A DNA stretch of 64,000 nt, taken from positions 62,001 through 126,000 of the forward strand of contig CADEFT010000014.1 in NCBI GenBank assembly GCA_902826685.1, written 5' to 3'. The translations under genes and the position numbers were made by a program. This stretch comes from an uncultured Acidobacteriota bacterium. Its GTDB lineage: Bacteria; Acidobacteriota; Terriglobia; Bryobacterales; Bryobacteraceae. The notes below the pieces were generated by a model. The model did not search any database, was not told the origin of the DNA, and worked only from the letters and a program-made list of their open reading frames with translations. This document shows positions 10,601 through 17,507 of the stretch, piece by piece. Within the stretch, counting starts at the first letter, position 1. Each line of letters opens with the position of its first letter.

Positions 10601-10919
10601 GACGCCGCGCTGGGATCGGGAGGCGTTCGACTGGCCGTTGAATACGGCCCGGCATCCGGCGGAGGCGCCGCGGTTCGGCAGTTCTCCGATGAACGTCCTG
10701 CGGGGCAACAGCGTGAATTCGGCCGACCTGGGGATCTTCAAGAACTTCACGTTCAAGGAAAACTACCGGTTCGAATTCCGGACGGAGATGTTCAACGCGT
10801 TCAACCACACCAATTTCGCCAGTCCCAACTCATCGGTGGAGAACCCCAATTTCGGACGGACGTTCTCAACGTCGATCGGTCCGCGCACGATCCAGTTCGG
10901 GCTGAAGTTCTACTGGTAG
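7689..10919 (+). CDS. TonB-dependent receptor, Oar/SusC-like with carboxypeptidase-regulatory-like N-terminus
   Basis: About 1076 residues. Signal peptide (KFLFFLVLPLMAQ), then a carboxypeptidase-D regulatory-like beta-sandwich (TGIVKDSTGAVVPGVKV), the plug domain (VVSLPLNGRNFMELTTL) and a long beta-barrel ending in the aromatic FGLKFYW used for outer-membrane assembly. This is the Acidobacteria-typical receptor for uptake of glycans or oligomers. I place the start at TTG 7689 because AAAGGGGG lies 8 bases upstream and the resulting signal peptide is clean. An ATG at 7647 would add 14 basic residues, lies only 15 bases from the divergent gene's start and overlaps a TATACT -10-like box (7641-7646). 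Convergent with the next gene with one base between stops. Confidence 0.9.
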   Translation: MKFLFFLVLPLMAQVPTAVMTGIVKDSTGAVVPGVKVIATNTGTNLTRQATTDDSGTYRIAALNPGPYRLDAEATGFKKSTVNGIILEVGQQARVDVDLQVGEVSQTLEVTGRAALVNTESNLIGGVINQSRVVSLPLNGRNFMELTTLTAGMGEGTGAAAIVNKRAPTAAGMPHQDNNYQLDGADNKEAFFNSWNLGPSVDAIQEFSIQVGQYSAEFGSGGGAVINVVTKSGTNQLHGTVWEFLRNDKFDARNFFLTPTQTIAPLRRNQFGAAVGGPIVKNKMFLFGNYDGSRIRQGLFRTGVVPTADQMLGNFAGYVRAIRDIDSAGLTPYPGNVIPRSKLDPIPQALVKFYAAPNNPNPQQNYSANFSSINDYDSGLFRFDWRLHNNHDLMVRYGIQDIYQYTPGTFAQVGGLIVPQKPQNLAVNLTSILSTRLLNEFRTSYGRQIHRQRGQNSGNPIAANAGIPFAPREGSGAGFVEGIGLSNTIFSNLSEQQPWFLTVNSFQWYDGITWSRGKHNIKAGADLRRHRADAFLGTRLNNQYTFTGQFSNDGFADFLLGDMASSSIALAPNETGRFRRTMTAFYVLDDWKVSPKLTINIGARYEYQQVPRELSGLTPTFDPTLANGQGGLRFPSHNKNAEPFYGRVRPDLGFGYLDRETIFNSDKNNFAPRFGFAYRPFSGNRTVMRGGYGIFYSGPQLMNIVQNSVTGPPAQLWAGYNSALATPTLTWAGDASNPNGSLSSAIFGVLTGPENNWIDGYTQQWSFSIAQEVTRSLVLEAQYLGSKGTHLENSLDYNATQPGPGNVQTRIPWPKWNRVFGFNSSGAANYNALLLTAEKRMGKGLMFKGAYTWSKTLAKNGARSSGNVGQVQNPFNLRLNDGYSVDNVPHRFTGNFLYELPVGRGRSFGAGMPKAADLLLGGWAVSGILTLHNGYHLTAPTIAAGNCNSSPTNLCRPDLNRNPLLGGNGLVTPRWDREAFDWPLNTARHPAEAPRFGSSPMNVLRGNSVNSADLGIFKNFTFKENYRFEFRTEMFNAFNHTNFASPNSSVENPNFGRTFSTSIGPRTIQFGLKFYW

Positions 10920-10920
10920 G

Positions 10921-12009
10921 TTACGCGGACAGCACGGCCTGCAGCATCGCCTTGGCGTAGGCGATGTTGTAGACCTCGCCCACCAGTCCGCCGCCGCCCA
11001 CGCGGCTATACGTAGCGCGGATGCTGTCGGGCATGTTGCGATCGAGATCGATGGCGCGCGGGTGTTCGGGATAGAGCCCGCGTGGATATTTCTGGCGCAC
11101 CAGTTCGCGCATGACGGCGAACATGTTCACGGCGCCTTCGTCGATGAAGACCTCGGTGTAATCTTCGTTGGGCTTGCGCACCACGACGTTGCGGAAATGG
11201 ACGTGGTTGATCTGATCGCGCGCGCCCATCCACTTGCAGACTTCGACCGGATCCTCGCCGAGTTCGCGCGTCACGCCGCAATCGAACGTCATGCCGTTAT
11301 ACGGACTCTTCACCAGGTTCAGATAACGCTTCCAGTTTTCGAGCGTGCCCATCATTTGTTCCGAGCCGCGGCTGATGGGCGCGGGCGGATCGTTGGGATG
11401 GAGCGCCAGGCGGACATTGGCCTTCTCGGCTTCGGGCACGATCGCTTTGAGGAAATGCTCGGCGCGCTGGAACTGATCTTCGCGCTTGTGCACGCCTTCG
11501 TTTTCGCGCGGGGGAAGATCCTTGACCTTGGCGTAGTGGAACGCGGTCATGCCCGCGCCGCCGCGTCCCGGCTCTTCCTCGTAGCCTTCGGTGAGGCGAT
11601 GGGCGTAGAAGTTGTACTCGACGACGGCGAGCCCCGCTTTGCCGGCGGCGCGGATGGATTCGATCACTTTGCCGATCTGCTCATCGCGTTTGGGCCCGCC
11701 GCGGATCACGTCTTCAAAGCCGGTGATCATCATGTTGATGACGGTGATGCCGGCCTGCTTGTGGCGATCCATCACGGCGCGCAGACCGGCTTCGGTCCAG
11801 GGAATGGGCATACCGGCGGAGGCGATGGCGTAATCGACGCCGACCTGTTTCAGATGTTTGAGGAGCCCGCCCGATCCGCCGGTGACACAGATGCGGGGCA
11901 GCCCGGCTCCGATGGCGGGCGGCCATTGTTTGACATTGGCGGCGGGCAGGGCCGTAGGGACGGCGGCGGCCGCGGCGGTCTTCAGGGCGTGGCGGCGGGA
12001 AATCGGCAT
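10921..12009 (-). CDS. Tat-exported mannonate dehydratase-like (UxuA family, TIM-barrel) protein
   Basis: 362 residues with a twin-arginine leader (SRRHALKTAAAAAV). The body has UxuA-like motifs: RLALHPNDPP, FDCGVTRELG, NHVHFRNV and a late YPEHPRAIDLDRN, matching the metal-binding His/Cys/Asp set of D-mannonate dehydratase, which converts D-mannonate to 2-keto-3-deoxygluconate. UxuA is normally cytoplasmic, so a Tat leader points to a periplasmic relative, perhaps with other specificity; many acidobacterial sugar-isomerase-like proteins carry such leaders. The downstream neighbour is the TonB receptor, convergent. I am confident of the fold and family, less so of the reaction. Confidence 0.8.
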   Translation of the reverse strand: MPISRRHALKTAAAAAVPTALPAANVKQWPPAIGAGLPRICVTGGSGGLLKHLKQVGVDYAIASAGMPIPWTEAGLRAVMDRHKQAGITVINMMITGFEDVIRGGPKRDEQIGKVIESIRAAGKAGLAVVEYNFYAHRLTEGYEEEPGRGGAGMTAFHYAKVKDLPPRENEGVHKREDQFQRAEHFLKAIVPEAEKANVRLALHPNDPPAPISRGSEQMMGTLENWKRYLNLVKSPYNGMTFDCGVTRELGEDPVEVCKWMGARDQINHVHFRNVVVRKPNEDYTEVFIDEGAVNMFAVMRELVRQKYPRGLYPEHPRAIDLDRNMPDSIRATYSRVGGGGLVGEVYNIAYAKAMLQAVLSA

Positions 12010-12026
12010 GCGCCGAGTATATCCGC

Positions 12027-12248
12027 TTAGGGCCTGGAGCGCGGGCGGGTCACCAGCGGCGACGCCTTAGCCTTCCGGCTGGCGGCCTTCTTCCTCGATT
12101 TGCGGTAAGCGTTTTCGCCCCACTTGGGCGTGCTGCGGCGCTGTTGGCTGATGGCGCGCTGCGCGGGCGTCTGTTTCCGGCGGAACAGGCCGGCTTCGGC
12201 GGGCGTCAACCAGATGAGAGCCAGAAAGAGGGCCGTCCATCGCATCAT
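12027..12248 (-). CDS. Small secreted basic protein, unknown
   Basis: 73 residues from ATG 12248 (an adjacent ATG at 12245 is also possible). The N-terminus RWTALFLALIWLTPAEAG is a clear signal peptide with an AxA-like cleavage site. The mature part is very rich in Lys/Arg/Ser (RKSRKKAASRKAKAS). No family is recognised. It reads toward the mannonate-dehydratase-like gene 17 bases downstream and is divergent from the sigma-factor gene. A basic, exported peptide of this type could bind nucleic acid or envelope polymers, but nothing proves a function. The alternative that this is non-coding is open. Confidence 0.5.
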   Translation of the reverse strand: MMRWTALFLALIWLTPAEAGLFRRKQTPAQRAISQQRRSTPKWGENAYRKSRKKAASRKAKASPLVTRPRSRP

Positions 12249-12318
12249 TCTTTTCGATCCATCGGCCAAACTCCGCCGGAGCGATAGACGTCCGGTACAA
12301 TTCAATCAGCTCATACCC

Positions 12319-12825
12319 GTGCAACGCGATGAAATACTTCGGCTTCTGCGTGAAAGGATCGTCGCCTTCGCGGCATCCCGTGGTAGGAGGGAGTGGGCCG
12401 AGGACCTGGCGCAGGAGGTTCTGATCGTCTTGCACGTCAAGTACAGTCACGTGACGGATATGACGGAACTGGTTCCGCTGGCGCTGCAGATCACACGGTT
12501 CAAAATGATGTCCGGCGTTCGTACGGAGGTCCGGCGTGGGGAAGCGCGGTCGGTGCCGGTGGAAGATTTGCCTTTGGCCGACCCGGCGCCCGATCCGGAA
12601 GCTATCGCGAGGCGGCGGGAGCAAACCGGGCGGCTGAAGAAGGCGCTCGAATCGCTGGGGGAGCGCTGCCGCGAGATGCTGCGCCACAAGCTCGAAGGGC
12701 GCAGCTTTGCCGAACTGCAGGCGATCTACAAGGCGGCTTCGATCAATACGATTTACACCTGGGACTTCCGGTGCCGCAAGCAACTGATGGACGCGATGGG
12801 CGGAGATTGGGAGGGCAAGCGATGA
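12319..12825 (+). CDS. ECF-like RNA polymerase sigma factor
   Basis: About 168 residues from GTG 12319. Region 2 is recognisable in REWAEDLAQEVLIVLHVKY, and the C-terminal part (LESLGERCREMLRHKLEG, then SFAELQAIY and INTIYTWDFRCRKQL) fits sigma region 4 helix-turn-helix. A TACAAT -10-like box at 12296-12301 lies 17 bases upstream of the GTG, so the mRNA would have a very short leader. The TGA overlaps the ATG of the next gene, a membrane-anchored anti-sigma-like protein, the usual sigma/anti-sigma arrangement. An upstream in-frame extension exists but overlaps the divergent small gene and lacks sigma sequence. Confidence 0.78.
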   Translation: MQRDEILRLLRERIVAFAASRGRREWAEDLAQEVLIVLHVKYSHVTDMTELVPLALQITRFKMMSGVRTEVRRGEARSVPVEDLPLADPAPDPEAIARRREQTGRLKKALESLGERCREMLRHKLEGRSFAELQAIYKAASINTIYTWDFRCRKQLMDAMGGDWEGKR

Positions 12826-13865
12826 ACGCGGCGGGCAACGGCAGTCAGGCTCCCGATCCGCGCCATCTGATTGGCGGCTATGCGAGCGGTACCCTTACGC
12901 CAGGCGAACGGAAGATGCTGTTTGAAGCGGCGCTGGCCGATCCGGCGTTGTTCGAGGATTTGATGAAGGAGCAGGCGCTCAAGGAAATGCTGGAGCAGCC
13001 GGCAGTACGGCGCGAGCTGGCGGAAGCGCTTGCCGCCAGGCCGTCTTGGTGGAGGCGGCTGAGCGGTTGGATGCGGTCGCCGGTGGGATGGAGCGCGGCG
13101 GGGGCGGTTGCGGCGGGCGTGCTGGTGGTGGTGTTCGTCAACCGGACGCCGCCGGTACCTGAGCGAGCGGCGCCGGTTGCGGTTGAACTGGCGCTGAAGC
13201 GGGAAACACCGCCAGTGGAGGAGAAGGCCGCGCCGCCAATTGCCGCTCCGTCCAAGCCCAAGCTGGAGGCGTTGCGGAAACAGCCGAAAGTTTTTGCGGT
13301 CGAGCGGCGGGCGGCGGAAATGGATATGGCCGCCGTTACTCTGCCCGCCGCCCCCGCCGTCGATGGGGGACCGGCCGCCGCGCCGCCATCGCCGATGCGC
13401 GAAGCCGCGGCACCCGCCGACGCGCTGGCCGATCTTCGCGCCGCGCCTGGGGCGCTTGAATATGGCATTCTGCGGGGCGACGAATCGGGCGTGTTCCGGC
13501 CGCTCGCCTCCGCCGCCGAGCTTGGGGATTCGGACCGGTTCAAGATCACGGTCACGCCGCACATCGACGGTGTCGTCACGCTGCTGCGCCGCAACCTGGA
13601 CCAGAGAATGGTGGTGGTGGCGAGGACGCGTGCCTACAGCGGCGCTACGCTGATTCTGCCGGCGGAGGATTCCATTCGCGTGAACGAGGTGGAATCCATG
13701 ATTCTGCAAATCGGCGATGGGGCGGAGGCGGCCGGGCGCCGCGTGCTGGGGTTCAGCCCGTCGGGCGCGATGGCGACGCGGCAATCGGCGGCCCGGGCGA
13801 AAGAGAGCGAGGCCTCGGCGGCGAGACCCACCGTCATTGAGATTCCGATCCGGCGGCGCCGGTGA
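12822..13865 (+). CDS. Membrane-anchored anti-sigma-like protein with DUF4384-like C-terminus
   Basis: About 347 residues, coupled by ATGA to the sigma-factor gene. Residues 1-75 form a helical cytosolic segment (GGYASGTLTPGERKMLFEAA) resembling anti-sigma domains but without the H-x3-C-x2-C zinc motif. One transmembrane helix follows at about 87-106 (GWSAAGAVAAGVLVVVFV), then an Ala/Pro-rich linker and a periplasmic domain (DSDRFKITVTPHIDGVVTLL) similar to DUF4384-type sensor domains. Probably sequesters the upstream sigma factor in response to an envelope signal; this is inferred from order and topology. Confidence 0.72.
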   Translation: MNAAGNGSQAPDPRHLIGGYASGTLTPGERKMLFEAALADPALFEDLMKEQALKEMLEQPAVRRELAEALAARPSWWRRLSGWMRSPVGWSAAGAVAAGVLVVVFVNRTPPVPERAAPVAVELALKRETPPVEEKAAPPIAAPSKPKLEALRKQPKVFAVERRAAEMDMAAVTLPAAPAVDGGPAAAPPSPMREAAAPADALADLRAAPGALEYGILRGDESGVFRPLASAAELGDSDRFKITVTPHIDGVVTLLRRNLDQRMVVVARTRAYSGATLILPAEDSIRVNEVESMILQIGDGAEAAGRRVLGFSPSGAMATRQSAARAKESEASAARPTVIEIPIRRRR

Positions 13866-13883
13866 GTGTGGCATGATCGGGGT

Positions 13884-14333
13884 GTGATCGCTCTGCTGTT
13901 CCTGCTGCTGCCTTTGCGGGCGGAGTTCCTGAAAATCGAAATCGGTTTCGGAGGCATGGAGTGCGCTTCCTGCACCGATTTTCTCGAATCCCGTTTCGCG
14001 CGCAACCGCGGTGTGAAATCGGTTCACGTGGACAAGGCCAAGGGCATTCTCACGCTCGAACTGAAGCCGGAAAACAAGCTGCGCCTCGATCAGGTGCGCG
14101 ACCAGGTGCAGCAGGGCGGGTTCACGCCGAAGCGGATCCACGTCGTAGTGCAGGGCGAAGCGCAGGCCGATGGCGCGCTGCGGATTCCCGAGATCGATCA
14201 GGTACTGGCCGCGGGCGATTCGAAACCGCTGGCCGCGCACGCCGGTAAGCGCGTTCGCGCCGAGGGCGAGGTAAAGATGGAAGCCGGGCGGACGGCGGTG
14301 TTCGAAGCCGCCAAGGCCAGCCCGGTGGAGTGA
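13884..14333 (+). CDS. Secreted heavy-metal-associated (HMA) domain protein
   Basis: About 149 residues from GTG 13884 (another GTG at 13866 adds six residues). A short leader (MIALLFLLLPLRAEF) precedes an HMA/copper-chaperone-like ferredoxin fold with GGMECASC (variant of GMxCxxC), the pair of Cys that bind Cu(I) or Zn, followed by GVKSVHVDKAKGILTLEL typical of the fold. The last about 60 residues (LAAHAGKRVRAEGEVKM) look like a separate small beta domain. An exported copy suggests periplasmic metal capture rather than cytosolic chaperoning. It follows the anti-sigma gene by 18 bases and may be in its operon. Confidence 0.7.
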   Translation: MIALLFLLLPLRAEFLKIEIGFGGMECASCTDFLESRFARNRGVKSVHVDKAKGILTLELKPENKLRLDQVRDQVQQGGFTPKRIHVVVQGEAQADGALRIPEIDQVLAAGDSKPLAAHAGKRVRAEGEVKMEAGRTAVFEAAKASPVE

Positions 14334-14349
14334 CTGCCCGCGAAGAAAG

Positions 14350-14355
14350 TACAAT
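14350..14355 (+). promoter_or_regulatory. Putative -10 box TACAAT upstream of the GAF-like gene
   Basis: TACAAT lies 34 bases before the ATG at 14390, in the gap after the HMA gene. A convincing -35 at 17-bp spacing is not seen (GTGACT is 14 bases upstream), so this is a weak call. The same hexamer precedes the sigma-factor start at 12319. Confidence 0.3.
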
Positions 14356-14389
14356 AGCGGGTGTAAACATTCATCCACCGGATTGTTTT

Positions 14390-15289
14390 ATGCCGCTTGA
14401 CGATGCCTTGGCCCGGTTCCGCGCCGCGTCCCGCCAGCAGTTCGACGGGATGCTGGACGAACGGGTAAACGAACTGGCGGGCCTGATGGAGCGCGAAGCG
14501 TCGGCCGCCGGGCGTGCGACGACGCAGTCGCTCAACCTGGCCGCGCGGCGGCTGCGGCAAACCGGAACCATCGAGGAGTGGAAGGCGGCCGTGGCCGATT
14601 CGGCGGCCGGTTTTTGCGCGGGCGCGTCGGTGTTCGATGCGGGAGACGACGAAGTCGCGCAGGCCCCGGCCATGGCCACGGTGATCGAAACGAAAGACAC
14701 GGTTGTGGCGCTGCGGTCGCCATCGGAACTGCCGGCGGCGGTATTTGAGAGATACGGGCCCGCCGATCCGTCGCGGTGTTACCTGTTCCCGATCCTGTAC
14801 CGCAACCGCGTCGCGGCCATCCTATACACGCAGCCGGGGGGAGACGGTTTGGATACCAACGCGCTCGAACTGATTTGCGCCCTGGCCGGTGCGACGATTC
14901 CACGGCCGGCGTCACCGAAGCTTGTCATGCCCGCTGCGCCGGCCGTCGTGGAGAAACCGGCTCCGGCCGCGGCAACGTCTATATGGAAGGACTGGTCCGC
15001 TCTGAGCGCCGGGGAGCAGGAAGCGCACCTGCGGGCGCAGCGGTTCGCCCGCGTACGCGTCGCGGAGATGCGGTTATACGACGCCGATGCGGTGGAGCGG
15101 GGACGAACCGGGCGCGATCTTTACATCTGTCTGCGCGGCAAGATCGACCTGGCGCGGGAAGATTTTCGTAAGGAGTTTGTGGAAAAATGCCCTTCCATGA
15201 CAGATTACCTGCATCGGGAGATGGTGAGAACGCTGGCCAATGACGATGAAGCCGCTATGGGGCAGGAGTATCCCGGTGCACTCACCTAG
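14390..15289 (+). CDS. Uncharacterised protein with GAF-like domain
   Basis: About 299 residues. The start ATG 14390 (MPLDDALARFRAASRQQFD) lies after a short leader region. An N-terminal helical region (1-70) is followed by a segment resembling a GAF-like sensor fold (YLFPILYRNRVAAILYTQ) and, after a Pro/Ala linker, a conserved-looking helical C-terminal domain (GRTGRDLYICLRGKIDLA). No catalytic motif is visible. It overlaps the lytic transglycosylase start by 14 bases, so the two are probably co-translated. I do not recognise a specific function; a cytosolic sensory or regulatory role is only a guess. Confidence 0.65.
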   Translation: MPLDDALARFRAASRQQFDGMLDERVNELAGLMEREASAAGRATTQSLNLAARRLRQTGTIEEWKAAVADSAAGFCAGASVFDAGDDEVAQAPAMATVIETKDTVVALRSPSELPAAVFERYGPADPSRCYLFPILYRNRVAAILYTQPGGDGLDTNALELICALAGATIPRPASPKLVMPAAPAVVEKPAPAAATSIWKDWSALSAGEQEAHLRAQRFARVRVAEMRLYDADAVERGRTGRDLYICLRGKIDLAREDFRKEFVEKCPSMTDYLHREMVRTLANDDEAAMGQEYPGALT

Positions 15290-17507
15290 CCGTCTGGTCT
15301 GGCTTGCGGCGCTCGCCTCGGCCGCGGTGGCGCAGACGCCCGAGGCCAACCTGGCGCAGCTTGCGGCGGGGGCGCAGAGTATCGAAGAGAAAGCCTACGA
15401 AACGGCTGTCGAGCGGCTGAGCGGGCTTGCGGCGCGGATGCCGAAGCTCGGCGACTATGCGAGGTTCTATCTCGGGTCGGCCTACTTCGAGTTGAAGAAC
15501 TACCCGGCGGCTTTGACGGCGCTGACGCCGGTGTATCGCGACAAGTGGGACGGGCTCACGTCGCCGTTCCAGATCCGCGCCGTCGCACTGGCGGCTGAGG
15601 CGTTGGTGGAATCCGGCAAGGGCCAGCAGGCGGTGGCGCTGCTGCGCCAATACGCCGAGAAGCTTTCCAAGCCCGCCTATCAGGTGGGGATGGCCAAGGC
15701 GCTCGAATCGACGGGAGACGATATCGCGGCGGCGGGTCACTATCAGAACGTCTACTATGGGTTCCCGGCGTGGGAGAAAGCCGATGAAGTTTCGGAAGCG
15801 CTGCGCCGCCTCAAGGCCAAGTTGGGGGACCGTATGCCTCCGGCGATGCCGCAGATGATGCTGATGCGGGCGAAAGCCTTTTCGGACGCGCGGAAAGCGA
15901 CGGAAGCGAAAGCGGAACTTGAGGCGATTATGCCGTTCCTCACCGGTGCCGATAAGGAACTGGCGCAGGTGCGGCTGGGTGTCGCCGACTATCAGGCCCG
16001 CCGCTATCAGCCGGCCTACAACTATCTCAAATCGCTTACGGCGTTCGGCCCGGAAGCCGGTGCCGAGCGGCTGTACTATCTGATTCAGGCGTGCCGCCGT
16101 CTGGCACGGCAGGCCGAGATTCCGGAATTTCTGGCGGCTATGGCGGCGAAGCATCCGAAGTCGCCCTTGCGGCTGGAGGCGCTGGTCGACGTGGCCTACG
16201 ATCACCTTTACCGGAACGAGCCGGAGTCGTTCCGGCCGCTCTATCGGGATTGCGTAGACGGGTTTCCAGGATCCCGTCAGGCGAGCTTCTGCGATTGGAA
16301 GACGACTTGGGATAACTACCTGCGCGGTGATACAGATAAGCAGGAACTATTAAAAGCGCACTTGAAGCGATTTCCGGAGTCGGAAAAGGTTCCGGCGTCG
16401 CTTTATTTCCTGGGCCGACTGGCGGAGCGGAACAGCCGGCTGGCGCTGGCGCGCGGCTACTACCAGGAAGTCTCGCATCGGTTTCCGAACCACTACTATT
16501 CGACTCTGGCGCGCAAACAGATGGAGCAGGCCAAGGTCGCCGCCGCCGCCGCCGATCCGTCGGTGGCCGCTTTTGCGGCGTCGCTCAACCTGCCCGCCAA
16601 ACGCAAATCGGTGAGCTTCCAGCCGGAGCCGTTGACGCTGCGCCGCATGGAAAGAGCGAAGCTGCTGGAGGCGGCGGATACGGTGCACCGCTGGGCGGAA
16701 GAAGAGCTCCGTTTCGGCGCCCGCAACGACGCGCAGCCGCACCTGCTGGCCGTGCGTTTGGCGGCCGTGCTCGAAGGGCGCGGCGCAAGCGATGAAGCCC
16801 TGCGGGCGGTAAAGGGGCTGGTGCCCGACTACCTGATGTACCCGATGGAAGACGCTCCGGCCGAATTCTGGCGCGTGGCATTCCCGATGCCTTTCCGCGA
16901 CCTGGTGGTGCGCAACGCGCGCATGAGCGAACTGGATCCGTTCGTGGTGGCGGGATTGATCCGCCAGGAATCGGAGTTCAACCCCAAGGCGATCTCCCGC
17001 GCCTATGCGCTCGGTCTGACGCAGGTGCTGCCTTCCACGGGCAGGGAACTCAGCCGGCGCACTGGCATACGTCCCTTTCAGACGGCCATGCTGTTCCAGC
17101 CGGACGTGAATCTGCGGCTGGGCACCTTTTACATCCGGCAGTTGTTGAATTCGTTCAGCGGCAAATGGGAACAGGCGCTCGCTTCCTATAATGGCGGCCG
17201 GACTCGCGTTCTGCGGTGGGAGGAATGGGGCAACTTTCAGGAGCCGGCCGAATTCATCGAGACGATCCCGATCGCCGAGACGCGCGATTACGTGCAGATC
17301 GTCATGCGCAACGCCACCGTCTACCGGCAGCTTTACCAGGGTTTGCCGCTTGATGTAACCTCGGGCAATGAGCCAGCCCCGCCGGCAGCCCCGAAAGCCG
17401 CCGTCACGCCCAAGCCCGTCCCAAAGCCAGCCGCCAAAGCTCCCGCCCGAAAATCCGGCGCCGCCACGCGCGCGGTTCCGCAGCGCAAGAACGTCCGGGT
17501 TCACTGA
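15276..17507 (+). CDS. Soluble lytic murein transglycosylase with N-terminal TPR repeats
   Basis: About 743 residues. I place the start at GTG 15276 because AGGAG sits 7 bases upstream (15264-15268) and the product begins with a signal peptide (LVWLAALASAAVAQ); ATG 15240 and 15246 are alternatives inside the preceding gene. A long TPR-like alpha superhelix is followed by an SLT (goose-lysozyme-like) catalytic domain: LIRQESEFNPKAIS with catalytic Glu about 565, AYALGLTQVLPST and ASYNGGRTRVLRW. It cleaves the MurNAc-GlcNAc bond in peptidoglycan to give 1,6-anhydro products in the periplasm. A Pro/Ala/Lys-rich tail follows. The 3' end overlaps the next gene's apparent start by 140 bases. Confidence 0.9.
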   Translation: MHSPSRLVWLAALASAAVAQTPEANLAQLAAGAQSIEEKAYETAVERLSGLAARMPKLGDYARFYLGSAYFELKNYPAALTALTPVYRDKWDGLTSPFQIRAVALAAEALVESGKGQQAVALLRQYAEKLSKPAYQVGMAKALESTGDDIAAAGHYQNVYYGFPAWEKADEVSEALRRLKAKLGDRMPPAMPQMMLMRAKAFSDARKATEAKAELEAIMPFLTGADKELAQVRLGVADYQARRYQPAYNYLKSLTAFGPEAGAERLYYLIQACRRLARQAEIPEFLAAMAAKHPKSPLRLEALVDVAYDHLYRNEPESFRPLYRDCVDGFPGSRQASFCDWKTTWDNYLRGDTDKQELLKAHLKRFPESEKVPASLYFLGRLAERNSRLALARGYYQEVSHRFPNHYYSTLARKQMEQAKVAAAAADPSVAAFAASLNLPAKRKSVSFQPEPLTLRRMERAKLLEAADTVHRWAEEELRFGARNDAQPHLLAVRLAAVLEGRGASDEALRAVKGLVPDYLMYPMEDAPAEFWRVAFPMPFRDLVVRNARMSELDPFVVAGLIRQESEFNPKAISRAYALGLTQVLPSTGRELSRRTGIRPFQTAMLFQPDVNLRLGTFYIRQLLNSFSGKWEQALASYNGGRTRVLRWEEWGNFQEPAEFIETIPIAETRDYVQIVMRNATVYRQLYQGLPLDVTSGNEPAPPAAPKAAVTPKPVPKPAAKAPARKSGAATRAVPQRKNVRVH

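Noticed and set aside
12753..14378. Long minus-strand open frame opposite the anti-sigma and HMA genes
   Set aside because: Arg-rich shadow of the plus-strand genes, which have clear domains, a membrane helix and coupled starts.
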